Positions 10,561 to 21,041 are shown, numbered from the stretch's first letter. The stretch: DNA of 64,000 nt from Clytia hemisphaerica (GCA_902728285.1 CACVBU010000142.1:186001-250000); one strand, 5' to 3'. A program made the numbers and translations. Notes: generated by a model not told the origin, from the letters alone.

Positions 10561-11738
10561 CAATTTTTTTTACACAAAATAGAGTTGATTTTCTCAAATA
10601 GCAATTTGAAAAACACGGGGTTACGATAATCGTCCCTATCTTTTACAACAATATTTCCATGTTGAAGGACAGGGAACTGGTCAATGAAACTGCTTTCGAT
10701 TAAATTGATTGTGTTATCATCGTTGAATTTCATTGGTTGGTATGTATCATCTACCTTTTCCTTAAAAAAAGGTAAATGGATGACAACTATTTCATCGTAT
10801 TCTTCTTCTTCTTTCAAATCCTCCATTAATTCATCTATTGTTATGCTTGTAAATTCGAAAGAAGTGTATATTCTTGTCGCATCATCCACAGTGACTGTGT
10901 GAAATATTGCCTTGGGGAAAACAGCTTGAACAATAATATTCCAAAAGTCATAGATTGCATAATGATGACAACCAACACATTTCTCCCAGCAATAGAAATA
11001 AAGCTCTTTGGAAGATGAACCGCATTGAACTTTTAAATGAGGTGAATATTTTTCACGCCAGTCGTACCGGGGATTGACCATTTGATCCATTAGAATTTGA
11101 TGCAAGTGTGGATCGAATGCATGCTTGGTATTATCTGTATATGGATTGGAATCTGGGGTGAGACTTTGAATAAAGTTTTCTTTTCGTATCCAATCAAGAA
11201 ATAATTTATCGCTACTTAAATCAAAACTCCATACCACGAAATCGCTTTCTTTTCGTTGCCACATTTTTTTTGCTTTCTTGATCACTGAAATCTGTTTTTT
11301 TACCTGGTACCCCTCTACCAAAAAGAAAATCGTTTGTTTGCTAGTTATGTTATTATATGGCATGTTTTCCAACACCTTTATCAGTTCATTCCCATCAGTC
11401 CGTGTTATAGCTTGGAAATCAGTCTCGAAAAACTCTCTATAATTTTCCTCAGTAAGCCGAATCAAGCGGCTTTGTATTGGAGAAAATGCCCAAAATGTAA
11501 AGCAAGGTTTATCCAATATTGATTTGACTAAGTATTTTAACTGTGTATCCATGTAATTTAAGCTTTGAAAATTTATATTAGGATTTCCTACAGCCTCATC
11601 CTTGATTATAATAATCGGAATAAGGGTGATATTTCTGACTTCTAAACACGATGAAACCATCAGGTCTCCCCTTGTAATTGATGCCAACAAAAGCACACTA
11701 AAACAAAGGGAACTCAATGTGATGTTATTTGTATACAT
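10560..11738 (-). CDS. Secreted vWA-like protein, 392 aa
   Basis: Intact single coding exon. A signal peptide (about residues 8-23, LSSLCFSVLLLASITRG) leads into a mature protein whose strand/helix order resembles a von Willebrand factor A domain: a first strand LIPIIIIKD near 39-47, FTFWAFSP near 80-87, TRTDGNELIKVLENM near 112-126, TIFFLVEGYQ near 135-144 and VVWSFDLSS near 168-176. The DxSxS metal-binding motif is absent, so metal-dependent adhesion is doubtful. A cysteine-rich part (CWEKCVGCHHY, near 257-267) and an acidic EEEEYDE stretch follow. On the minus strand AACATTTTAG lies directly before GGAGCAATG, so a 5' UTR intron acceptor is likely. Assignment to the vWA fold is inference from pattern; a lineage-specific secreted protein is the safe description. 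Confidence 0.6.
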   Translation of the reverse strand: MYTNNITLSSLCFSVLLLASITRGDLMVSSCLEVRNITLIPIIIIKDEAVGNPNINFQSLNYMDTQLKYLVKSILDKPCFTFWAFSPIQSRLIRLTEENYREFFETDFQAITRTDGNELIKVLENMPYNNITSKQTIFFLVEGYQVKKQISVIKKAKKMWQRKESDFVVWSFDLSSDKLFLDWIRKENFIQSLTPDSNPYTDNTKHAFDPHLHQILMDQMVNPRYDWREKYSPHLKVQCGSSSKELYFYCWEKCVGCHHYAIYDFWNIIVQAVFPKAIFHTVTVDDATRIYTSFEFTSITIDELMEDLKEEEEYDEIVVIHLPFFKEKVDDTYQPMKFNDDNTINLIESSFIDQFPVLQHGNIVVKDRDDYRNPVFFKLLFEKINSILCKKN

Positions 11739-11792
11739 TGCTCCCTAAAATGTTAAAGTATAAGTGTTATTTTATGACTTTATAATATTATT

Positions 11793-12671
11793 CACCCAGC
11801 GGGCAGTGCGCTGCGACCAAAATTTCCTTTAATAGCTCATTGACGTCAAAAAATATAAATATTTGTACACAAAGTTAGAGCTCTTTCGAGCTCTGCTGTG
11901 CAGTTTTGTGCAATTTTGGTAGCTGTAAAGGCTCGTTTCCATTCACCTAGCGGGCAGTGCGCTGCGACCAGAGTTCTAAATATAGAAGTGGTCGCAACGC
12001 GCAAGCGGACAGTAATTGATTTCCATTCATCTTGAGATTTAAAAGAAGTGCTCGAAATATTCAAAAGACTTCATCACAATCTGTATACATTTTTTAATTT
12101 TTTACATGTTAACTCTCTTCTGATTGGCTAAAACTATTTGATCACTGTATGAGCTCGCACGCCCGCTTTTGGAAGTTGAAATTTTTCAGCTACCAAAATT
12201 GCACAAAATTGCACATCAGAGCTCGAAAGAGCTCTAACTTTGTGTACAAATATTTACATTTTCTGACGTCATTGAGCTATTTAAAGAAATTTTGGTCGCA
12301 GCGCACTGCCCGCTCGGTGAATGGAAACCCAGCTTAAATGTTCAACTTCCAAAAGCGCGCGTGTAAGCTCATACAGTGATCAAATAGTTTTAGCCAATCA
12401 GAAGAGAGTAAACATATAAAAAATATAAAAATGTATACAGATTGTGATGAAGTCTTTTGAAGATTTCGAGCACTTCTTTTAAATCTCAAGATGAATGGAA
12501 ATCAACCACTGGTCGCTAGTGCGTTGCGACCATTTTTATATTTAAAACTTGCACATCAGCGCTCGAAAGAGCTCTAACTTTGTGTACAAATATTTACATT
12601 TTCTGACGTCAATGAGCTATTAAAGGAAATTTTGGTCGCAACGCACTGCCCGCTAGTTGAATGGAAACCCA
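11793..12671. repeat. Composite inverted repeats with AGCGGGCAGTGCGCTGCGAC ends
   Basis: The end motif AGCGGGCAGTGCGCTGCGAC, followed by CAAAATTTCC, appears at 11799 and 11950 in one orientation and, inverted, at about 12292 and 12632, with GGTTTCCATTCA outside. Internal motifs TGAGCTAT, TGACGTCA, GAGCTCGAAAGAGCTC and TTTGTGTACAAATATT recur in both orientations. The best reading is a MITE with one or two further copies inserted or duplicated inside it. A CAAT/TGACGTCA-like palindrome is present in every unit. Non-coding. Confidence 0.6.
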
Positions 12672-12969
12672 GACACGAGAAGTTTTTTTCCCGTTCGTGC
12701 AATGCAACATGCTCTCTCCCACCAACACAAGAAAAAAAGTACGTGTCCTATGGTTTTTTTTTGTTTCATGGGACAAAAAGTGAGGGAAATACCCAAAAGG
12801 CACGCTGATTTTGTCCCTGAATCGATTTTGCTTCATTGTCCCAGGGACAAAAGTGAGATTTGACTTTTATTGGTTGAAAGAAAAAGGGTGTGGAGACAGG
12901 AGAATGCGTTTCAGGTTGGTTGGATGGAGCATGTTGCATTGCACCAACGGGAAAAAAACTTCTCGTGTC
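12672..12969. mobile_element. 298-bp MITE with GACACGAGAAG ends
   Basis: Left end GACACGAGAAGTTTTTTTCC, right end GGGAAAAAAACTTCTCGTGT + C; the inverted ends continue into CAATGCAACATGCTC / GAGCATGTTGCATTG, about 42 bases in all. CCA flanks both sides (12669-12671 and 12970-12972). Non-coding. Confidence 0.75.
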
Positions 12970-13053
12970 CCAAAGCCTTTAGAGTTTTTGACTTACTGAT
13001 TAGACGGATTATTCACGAAATCATGATCGAAATTGTTAGACTTGACGTGATAT

Positions 13054-13373
13054 AGTCCCATTTTTTATTGAAAGTTTCCTCCATAATTTGTTCAAAATAA
13101 ATATGATAAACTAATTTTGAATTCAATCAATTTATGCATGTATTCAAGGTCTGGGCTCTAGTGAGTCCATCTGTTGATTGAAATTTCCTCTATAACTCGT
13201 GTAAAATAAATAGGATAAACGAATTCTGAATTCAATCAATTCATGTTTGTATTCAAGGTCTGGGCTCTAGTGTGTCCATCTGTTGATTGAAAAGTTTCTC
13301 CATAATTTGTTTAAAGTTTAAATTCAGTTAATCAAATTAAGTTTGTATTTAAAGTCTTGATTTGAATGGTATG
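13054..13373. repeat. 110-bp tandem repeat, three units
   Basis: Units start at about 13054, 13164 and 13274. Each holds GTCCATCTGTTGATTGAAA-like text, AATTCAATCAATT and TATTCAAGGTCTGGGCTC; the third is diverged. No coding frame. Confidence 0.7.
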
Positions 13374-13682
13374 GTCCATCCGGCCCATCTGTTGATTGAT
13401 GTTATATTAATGATGTTTGTTGATTGTTTGAAAAACGTGCCAGATAAACGTTCTCTTTTCGAATTTTTAAGAATTCAATAATTTTATTGTAAATATACAG
13501 TATGGCTATGCTAAATAGATTTTATCAAAATTGTTCACAAAAGCTAGTATAGTTAAAGTGAAAATCTTATTTAAATCCCAAACTTAAAAACATTAGCAGC
13601 TACATAATTTACAGACCAGAATTGATTTCCATGCTTACATAAAAATTTGACCCTTAATACGTTAAATTTATTTGGAAAACAT

Positions 13683-14575
13683 TTTTGGACCTACCTGGAG
13701 GTCCAATAAATTAACCTTTGTCCGTTCATCCGTCCGCCTGTCCGTTTGTCCTTCTGTTACCAGCTTTTCTCGAGATTGGCTCATTGTTTTTTTCTGATTT
13801 TTCACACAATGGTGCCAAATAGTAATGCCCAAAATGTGACGGAGCCCGATTTTCGAAAAAGATTTTCCGGCCAAAAATGCCGTAAATATGCCGGAAAACC
13901 GTTTGTTTTTTTGGCATTTTCTCGAGATTTTAACATTAGTTTTTTGCACAAAGATGCATATTAGTCCGATTTTTGAGGAAAATTTTTTTCCAGTCTAATA
14001 TGACGGAAATCGCCGTTTTTCTGGGTTTTCATTGGACTTATTCCCTGCATTTCTTTGTTTTTTTTCACATAAAAACATTATTGATAATAATGCCCACCAT
14101 CAAACATGATTCAATTGTCAATAAAACAGATTTTTGCAACCGGAACTTTCTAAAAATCGCGGAAAATGGTTTCACTTGAATTCCTCGAGCTTTACTTTAT
14201 ATTTGTTCATGAAATTTTGTACACTGATGGAAAATGGCAATACCTAAAATGTGACGGAGCCTGACTTTTGATAAGCAAAATTTTCCAGCCAAAAATATGC
14301 CAGAAAAACCGGTTTTTTGGTATATTTTCGAGATTTCATCATTAGTTTTCCCTATTTTTTTGCACAAAGATGCGTATCAGTAATGTGCCCAAATTGTGGC
14401 CGATTCGGATTTTTGAGAACAAATTTTTTACGTTCGAATATGTCGGAAATCGCCTTTTTTGCAGATTTTCATTGGACTTTTTCCCTATATGTTTTGTGTT
14501 TTTTTTCACACAAAAACACCACCATCAAGCATGATTCGATTGTCAATAAAACTGATCTTTGCAACCGGAACTTTC
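13683..14575. mobile_element. GGACCTACC-type element, diverged two-unit copy
   Basis: Starts TTTTTGGACCTACC and repeats the family's landmarks CTCGAGATTGGCTC, CACAAAGATG and ATGTGACGGAGCC twice (units from about 13760 and about 14180), each ending near TTGCAACCGGAACTTTCT (14139 and 14560). No clear right terminus was found, so the 3' end is probably lost. Non-coding. Confidence 0.5.
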
Positions 14576-14780
14576 TATGTCTTTTTCCCCTACTCCCCTC
14601 CCCCTCCCCCCCCCCTCATCAACAATCAATGATGAAATTTAATGCGTTATGCATTTTCGCTGATATCTTTTCTGACAGATTGTCTTCATACAATCATTGA
14701 CAAAACCTATGGCACAAAGCCCAAAAATGAGTTCCCTCCCCTCTCCCTCCCCCAAACAATTATTATTATTTTTATTATAT

Positions 14781-15305
14781 TGTGACGAAGGGAATTTAGG
14801 CGATTGGGGTCACCCTTTAGTTATTGAGGGGACCTCTCAGATCACTTATCTGTTCCTTCGATCAGGGTATCCCTTATTGGGGATAAGTCTATGGACACGT
14901 AGTAAAGGTACGCTAATAGATTTCAATCAACATCAATTCTGTTTCTTCAATTAAGCAATAAATATCAAATAAGCGTAACATAAATAACATCAAATAACTT
15001 AGTAACTCTGGCATGTAATTAACGATAGTTCTCTTTCAAGTCCTTCTCCTTCAAGTTCTCCTTTTCAAGTCCTTTTCCTTCGAGCTCTTCTTTCCAAGTC
15101 CTCTTCCTTCGAGCTCTTCCTTCCAAGTCCTTGATTTCTTTCCTTTTCTCGCTCATGTTTGCTCGCCCTATTCAGGGGTCTGGGCTCGAGGGCCTGAGCC
15201 CCACTCTATTGATTTCTATTCATCTTTCAGTTCATTAATATCGTGTTGGCTCAGTCCCAGTCTCTGCTTGCATTATTCATCAATGATTAGTTTACTAGCT
15301 TCACA
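14781..15305 (-). repeat. 3' LTR
   Basis: 525 bases. Relative to the other LTR it has about 130 extra bases right after its TGTGACGAAGGGAA terminus (from GATTGGGG to about TTTCTTC). The middle is a CT-rich tandem of CAAGTCCTTCTCCTT-like blocks. Confidence 0.85.
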
Positions 15306-16106
15306 TCTCCGACGTTCGACAAGTGACGTCCTCGTCACTTCAAAAAAATTTGGGATCGTGGTTTCGCTTACTTCTTTCCTTCAGGAATCATTAACTTTTT
15401 AATGCTTTTGCTTTCGTGCTGATGTTTTGGTGCAATTAAGTGCTCAATTGTGGTTGTTTACTTATCGAGTTTTCATAATTGTTTCAAAGGGTTTATTCTT
15501 CTCTGGATTTTAGTTAGTACATTGATATGACTCCACATCCTCATTGTTTGACAAGTGACGTTCTCGTCACTAAATTAAAACATTACATGATCGGTGTATT
15601 TTGGAGTGCATGTCAAGTTATCATCTTCGCAGGCCTTCAAGTTGTTTTCATCTTTGATGTCGGTCCTTTATATATCAAATTTTACGTATAATTAACAATT
15701 TCTAATGCTGAAATATTTTATTTGAAAATAACTAAATTACAAATTATCGTCTGATTCATAAATATTACATAAACTCAATTCATCTCTTAAAAATTTCATA
15801 AAATCAATAAAATATTTGTTCAATTTCAGTTTCTCTTTTAACAATATTTTAGTCTTTAGTTAATTGTTAGTTTCATTCGGTAAACATATCTGCATTCAAT
15901 TCGACATCTCGGAATTTATTCAACAATTTCTCTGCGCTAAATTTTGTCTTGATTGTAGTCGGTTAACTGTCCTTCTCAATGTACGCAATTTTAACTCGAT
16001 ATAACTTTTTTTTTTTTTTTTTTTGGTTTGGTGCTCTGTGCAGTTCTTTAAATGTTCGTGTTTCATTAAATATCAATTTTATCAAGCATGGTTAAGTATT
16101 GAGTAC

Positions 16107-18053
16107 TCAACACAATGAACGAAGTTTATTTTTGTTTCTGGGATAAATTTGTTGTTTTTCAGAAATTCTTTTCTTGTACTCGTAGATCTTTCGGTTGTGC
16201 CATTGGTTTTTCTGGTCGTATATTTTATCATCGTTGAGAATTCTTTCACTGATTTCTGGTTGCTGCTGGCTTTTCACTTGGTATTGTATTGTAAGATTTA
16301 TCAACGATATGATATTCATAATCAGGATGTACAACGTTGGTAAAATCATTTTCAATAGCAGAGTCAGTTGTACCTTGTTTCTGCTTCGATTTATCTGGTA
16401 TTTTCGGCATTTCAGTTGAAACCTCATACATTCTGTCGACTGTTTTGTGGATATTTGAACAATCTCGTATGATTTCGGAATATTATTGGATGGGTGTTCA
16501 ATATTCTCGGACAGCTCTTGAACACTGTAAGATGGATTTTTAATACTCTCGGTTGGCTTCTTCATAATATCGGACGGTTTTTCGATAATATCGGTCGGTT
16601 TTTCAACAACTTCGGACGGCTTTTTGACAATTTCAGACGGCTTTTTAACAATCTCGGATGACTTTTTGACAATCTTGGACGGCTTTTTGACAATCTCGGA
16701 CGGGTTTATTCTAGAAGACTTTTCAATATTCTTGGACCGTCTTTTCTTAATCTTTGACAAATGCTGTGAATTGTTTGGTGACTGATGGATAACCTTGGAG
16801 GGTGTTTGAATAATTTTAGATGAATGTTGAATCATTTCTTGCGACTTCTTTAGCGGAAGATGGCATGTCTTTGGAGACAGGTTTGTAATCTTTGACAACG
16901 GGTGAAGTTTCGACGGTTCAAAAACAATTTCGCTTGGTGAATGAAACTTCGGTGGTTGTTGATATGTTATACGTGGTCGTCGAATAATTTTTGGTGGTCG
17001 GTAATGAACTCTCGGTGGTGAGTGAACTTCGATAATGATAGGTGGCGGTTGAAGCTTTGGTGGTTGTATAAATGTCTTGCGTGGTTGGCGAATAATTGTC
17101 GGTGATCGGTAGATAATATTCGGTTGTGGGTAAATTTTTGAGGATTCTCGAGGTTTCTGATCTCTTACCAGCGTTCGCGTTGAAGTGTCGCGACGTCCAT
17201 CTGAGGAGATTCTTCTATTTTGTTGAGGAGGTCTGTTCCGTTGTCGCTTGAGATTCTTGATTTTGGCTTGCATTCTTTCGATCTCTCTCATTCCGTCTGT
17301 TGATGATGCAAATTTTGGTCGGCCAAGCGTATTGATTGTTTGAGGCATTATCATTCGTAACTTTTGTTCGATCACCTCGGATACTTGTTCATCGAGATCT
17401 CTTTCACCGGCGTACTCATTCAATGACACTCGTCTTGGTGTTGCACCGGAAGATTGGACAGTACACGCGCCAGCTGCTAATTTGTCGATCTTTTCGTTCA
17501 GCTTCTTGAACAGTTTGGCGGAGTTCACATTGTAATTCGGCTTGATCGCGTTCTCTAATCTGATGTAAGCCACTGCTTCATTGAAGGTTTTGAATCTCTT
17601 TAAAATAACCGATATTCGTAAATCGTCATTCAGTCCGGCGATGAGCGAGTTCAATTTCTGCTCATTGCTGTAATTTAATTGATACACTAGATCTTCGAGT
17701 TTTTTAATGTAGGCATCTAGTGATGGACATTCCTCTTGTTTGAGTTTGACTAGTTCAGCTTTCTTTAACATTCTGATATCGGACGACCAGAAGTAGTTCA
17801 GCAACATCTCTTTTATCAGTTTGTATGAAGGCTTCACGTCTGCTGGTAGCGCTCTGTAATAGTGCATCGCGTGACCTTGTAAGCCATATGCTGTTAGAAC
17901 GTTCAAACGTTCTTTGGAGCTCCACTTGCCAATGGTTGCTATGCTCTCGAAACGTTCGAAATAGCTTTTGATATTTTCATTACTGGTTCCATTGAATTGT
18001 GGTATATCGTTCAAAGTCATTTGGATTACGTTCATCTTGAAGATACTCGTCAT
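16107..18053 (-). CDS. Gag-like protein, 648 aa, with PS-repeat tail
   Basis: The N-terminal ~200 residues look like a Ty3/BEL-type retrotransposon gag: IPQFNGTSNENIKSYFERFE near 17-36, W-S-S-K-E-R near 44-49, LQGHAMHYYRAL near 54-65, and a helical segment with LDAYIKKLEDLVYQ. Gag would form the particle shell that packages the RNA. There is no CCHC zinc knuckle. Residues ~280-560 are proline/serine/arginine-rich and end in tandem ~8-residue units of the KKPSEIV type (about ten copies). A hydrophobic stretch near 575-605 (LTLLLKMILPTLYILIMNII) resembles a membrane span, which is odd for gag and might come from a captured or shifted frame. The ORF is open throughout despite being alone in the element. 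Confidence 0.7.
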   Translation of the reverse strand: MTSIFKMNVIQMTLNDIPQFNGTSNENIKSYFERFESIATIGKWSSKERLNVLTAYGLQGHAMHYYRALPADVKPSYKLIKEMLLNYFWSSDIRMLKKAELVKLKQEECPSLDAYIKKLEDLVYQLNYSNEQKLNSLIAGLNDDLRISVILKRFKTFNEAVAYIRLENAIKPNYNVNSAKLFKKLNEKIDKLAAGACTVQSSGATPRRVSLNEYAGERDLDEQVSEVIEQKLRMIMPQTINTLGRPKFASSTDGMREIERMQAKIKNLKRQRNRPPQQNRRISSDGRRDTSTRTLVRDQKPRESSKIYPQPNIIYRSPTIIRQPRKTFIQPPKLQPPPIIIEVHSPPRVHYRPPKIIRRPRITYQQPPKFHSPSEIVFEPSKLHPLSKITNLSPKTCHLPLKKSQEMIQHSSKIIQTPSKVIHQSPNNSQHLSKIKKRRSKNIEKSSRINPSEIVKKPSKIVKKSSEIVKKPSEIVKKPSEVVEKPTDIIEKPSDIMKKPTESIKNPSYSVQELSENIEHPSNNIPKSYEIVQISTKQSTECMRFQLKCRKYQINRSRNKVQLTLLLKMILPTLYILIMNIISLINLTIQYQVKSQQQPEISERILNDDKIYDQKNQWHNRKIYEYKKRISEKQQIYPRNKNKLRSLC

Positions 18054-18626
18054 TGCTGGCTTGTTTTCGCTTTCATCGACACTGTCGTTTTAGCGAGTTG
18101 CATGTTGAATGATTTATAAGTAGTCGAAATGTGTTACCTCTAGATGCTGCATTCCTCTTGCCTAGTTTCCTTTACTTATTTATCTTTCGATTCAAATCAC
18201 AAAATCGAAATCAAAATTTACTGCACAATGTTAGGTATTATTTTACTTGAATCAATTGCAACCAATGCTTGGTTACGGCAAAGGTTCACTGCGTTCAAGT
18301 TTGTTGAATAATTGATACCGAGAGAAGATTTTGAAGTTAAACTTCTCTTCTCGTTGAACTTTAAATAATTGATTTTGTGTAAAACTCTCGTTTTGATAGT
18401 TTTTAATACTTTCTGATGTAAAATCACTTTTGTCCTTTTCAAAATAACGTGTCCTTATTAATCGCGAAATCAACCAAACTACCAATCAATAATAGTTCAG
18501 TTTCTGTGGTGTAATTAAGTAGTATTCTACTACAATCTTTTATTGTTCTTGTTCCTTGGTGTAATGTAGCTCTCTCCTCTTGGATTTTTGATTCTTGCGA
18601 AGCGAGTTCTTCTGGTTCACCTTCAG
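18054..18626 (-). other. 5' untranslated leader of the LTR element
   Basis: Between the 5' LTR and the gag start codon (minus strand). The bases next to the LTR read CTGAAGGTGAACCAGAAG on the minus strand; they are not the usual TGG-starting primer-binding site, so the priming tRNA is undetermined. Confidence 0.4.
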
Positions 18627-19012
18627 TGTGACGAAGGGAAGTTAGGTCTTTTTCCAATTAAGTAATAAATATCAAATAAGCGTAACATAAATAACATCAA
18701 ATAACTTAGTAACTCTGGCATGTAATTAACGATAGTTCTCTTTCAAGTCCTTCTCCTTCAAGTTCTCCTTTTCAAGTCCTTTTCCTTCGAGCTCTTCTTT
18801 CCAAGTCCTCTTCCTTCGAGCTCTTCCTTCCAAGTCCTTGATTTCTTTCCTTTTCTCGCTCATGTTTGCTCGCCCTATTCAGGGGTCTGGGCTCGAGGGC
18901 CTGAGCCCCACTCTATTGATTTCTATTCATCTTTCAGTTCATTAATATCGTGTTGGCTCAGTCCCAGTCTCTGCTTGCATTATTCATCAATGATTAGTTT
19001 ACTAGCTTCACA
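18627..19012 (-). repeat. 5' LTR
   Basis: 386 bases, starting TGTGACGAAGGGAAG and ending TTCACA on the plus strand. Lacks ~130 bases found in the other LTR but is otherwise virtually identical to it. Confidence 0.85.
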
Positions 19013-19162
19013 ATATTTAAAGAGAAATATGGTTTTAGGCGCCTCTTAAACCGATCTTTTACAAAATATTTTCCTAAAATAAATTTTGTCGCGAGGACTT
19101 CCTCGGACTCTGAATACATGATCTTTCTTCGACATCGCTTGATTTATTCCGTTCGCTTTTTT

Positions 19163-19802
19163 TGGACCTACCCCGGTGGGGTGGAGGTCCTATAAATTAA
19201 CCTTTGTCCGATCGTTCGTTCGTTCGTTTGTTCGTTCGTTATTAGCTTTCCTTGTGATTGGCTCATTAGTTTTTTCTGATTTTTTGCACAAAGATGCATA
19301 ACTATAAACCCTCAAATGTGACGAAGCCCGATTTTCGAAAAAAAAAAATTTTGGGCAAATTTGGGCCAAAAAACGGCTAAAAAACGGGTTTTTTGGACTT
19401 TGTGAAAAATTGGATCATTAACTTTTTCTAATTTTTGGCATGAAAGTAGGGTACCATCATGGGTAAAAGATGGCTCAAGCAGATTTTTTCAAAAAAATTT
19501 TGTTGGCTCAAAAATCGCATGTTTATCTATAAGAATCGCTATTAATAAGCATACATCAATGTTCTTAGTTAAATTACTCAATTTTTTAATGAGATAGATG
19601 TTTTTTTTGCTCACAAAGTCTTGAATATGAAAAAATATTTCAAGAGTATGAAATTTTGGTTTCTAAACCTTTTTTTTTTATAAGAAACAAACGACTAATT
19701 TTAATAGATCGTCACTACTTGTGTTCTGAATGATTGTTTAACGGTCACGCTCGCGCAGATATCAATTATATATGTGTTAAATGCATAACCAGGTAGGTCC
19801 AT
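19163..19802. mobile_element. GGACCTACC-ended element, one-unit copy
   Basis: Begins TTTGGACCTACCCCGGTGGG and ends GGTAGGTCCATAAAAG. It contains a single copy of the internal unit seen twice at 8504-9630, with the same TTCGTTCGTTCG run near the left end. Non-coding. Confidence 0.65.
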
Positions 19803-20007
19803 AAAAGTATCACTTGTAGGGTATTAAATCTCTCTCTCTAAGAAAGACAAACAATCCTATTTGTGATTTTAGATCTAGTCAGACACTCCATTTAAGTTGG
19901 GAAAAGATGACTTGTGAATTGCATTTTCACACGCATGTGATTTTTTGCAGAATCACATGCTCGGAAATCAGTTTTACCAAGCATGTGATTTCCATACTTT
20001 TTCCTGT

Positions 20008-20335
20008 GTACATCGGTCTCGCTGAAACTACATTTAAAAAACGGTTCAGCAACCACAAGAAGTCGTTTAATCACGAGCGGTATGAAAACAAAACAGAACT
20101 TTCCAAACAATATTGGAAATTCAAACGTCAAAACAAGAACCCAACCGTATCGTGGAAAATCGTTAGACGAACTGGTGGATTCCAACGAGCCTCGATGAAA
20201 TATAATCTTTGCTTAAATGAAAAGCTTGAAATCACCACAAAATTCGGCGACATCATGAACTCAAAATCTGAACTGATATCAAAATGTAGACATGTCAACA
20301 AGCACACCCTCGCCTTGTTTGACAGCAAAGACTGA
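20008..20335 (+). pseudogene. Penelope-like element, GIY-YIG endonuclease fragment
   Basis: The frame contains YIGLAETTFKKRFSNHKKSF, then SWKIVRRT, C-NLCLNEKLEI and ELISKCRHVNKHTLALF. This is the C-terminal GIY-YIG nicking endonuclease module of Penelope-like retroelements, with its conserved R...N-H-K, the ...LC..EK glutamate and the final SKCRH. The element's reverse transcriptase is missing: sequence 5' of position ~20005 has no related frame, a typical 5' truncation. The fragment itself is open to its TGA stop. Confidence 0.75.
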
Positions 20336-20430
20336 AATGACGTCAATTTTGACAAATAAAGACATCATACTGTATAATTGAAGATTGACATTGCGAATGT
20401 CGTTTTTGTAATTTTCTAGAAATCTGACTG

Positions 20431-20486
20431 AAGACTTCCTGAAACGGCACGAAACTCCGAGTATCGGAAAATAAATTTGTCTCTAT
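20431..20486 (+). ncRNA. Hammerhead-ribozyme-like fold at the Penelope 3' end
   Basis: The core boxes CTGAAGA (CUGANGA) and CGAAAC occur in order, separated by CTTCCTGAAACGGCA. TCTGA before the first box pairs with TCGGA after a GTA cleavage-type triplet (stem I), and GAAAC-TCCGA-GTA allows the minimal stem III seen in Penelope hammerheads. Stem II (CTTCC/GGCAC) is imperfect. Known biology: Penelope-like elements carry such ribozymes. This copy is probably decayed. Confidence 0.35.
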
Positions 20487-20876
20487 TCTTGACTGATATA
20501 TAGCTCTACCGATGGTATAGAGCACTTTCAGATTTTCACTGAAGTCAGATTTTCAAACAAGATAAAAAAACAATGGTAGCACAATTTTATTACAACGTAC
20601 AAAGTGAAAGTACAGCTTGATCTCCGTAGAGAATGAAAGTGTAAACCTGTGCTTCCAAAACTTCCCCAGGCTACCCATGGCAGCCAAACAGAACAGCAAC
20701 TGGTAGTTACAAAGGTAGCTTTGAATTGTTAGGTGGAGTCTCGAGAAGGTTGTCCACACTTGTACGCAGTGGGAAAATAGTTTTGCTGGTATACCCGGTA
20801 AACGGTAGAAAGTGTCCAGGAAGTACGGCAGGAATGTTTCCCCGGGAATGATAAATTTAGCTATCCTCACAAATGT

Positions 20877-21041
20877 ATAAAGCCCGAAGGGCTAGATCGT
20901 GCTTTAAGCCATCGCAGCCAAAAAAAACCCGCGAAGCTTCTAAAATTCTATTGTAATGTCACGTGACCTAGGTAGGATTTCCCATCTAACGTCGGCGCAC
21001 TTTTCAGCAAAATCACGACATCTAGCCCTTCGGACTTTATA
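20877..21041. mobile_element. 165-bp MITE, TATAAAGCCCGAAGGGCTAG ends
   Basis: Left TATAAAGCCCGAAGGGCTAG and right CTAGCCCTTCGGACTTTATA are inverted repeats with one mismatch; CGTG/CACG extends them inward. Each end also contains its own small palindrome (AGCCC...GGGCT). Non-coding. Confidence 0.75.

Larger units (their letters stand above)
14781..19012 (-). mobile_element. LTR retrotransposon, gag-only, young
   Basis: Two direct repeats, 14781-15305 and 18627-19012, each beginning TGTGACGAAGGGAA and ending GCTTCACA (TG...CA with an inverted TGTGA/TCACA), flank 3.3 kb. ATAT lies on both outer sides (14777-14780, 19013-19016), a 4-bp target duplication. The only long ORF is gag-like on the minus strand, so the 5' LTR is the one at 18627-19012. 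No protease, RT, RNase H or integrase is present. The internal space (about 0.8 kb past gag) is too short for pol, so the element must depend on enzymes from a relative. Over the shared ~350 bases the LTRs differ by about one base, so the insertion is recent. Confidence 0.85.

Noticed and set aside
20553-20870. 105-aa minus-strand ORF
   Set aside because: No domain, atypical composition, no upstream acceptor or nearby poly(A) signal that would support it.
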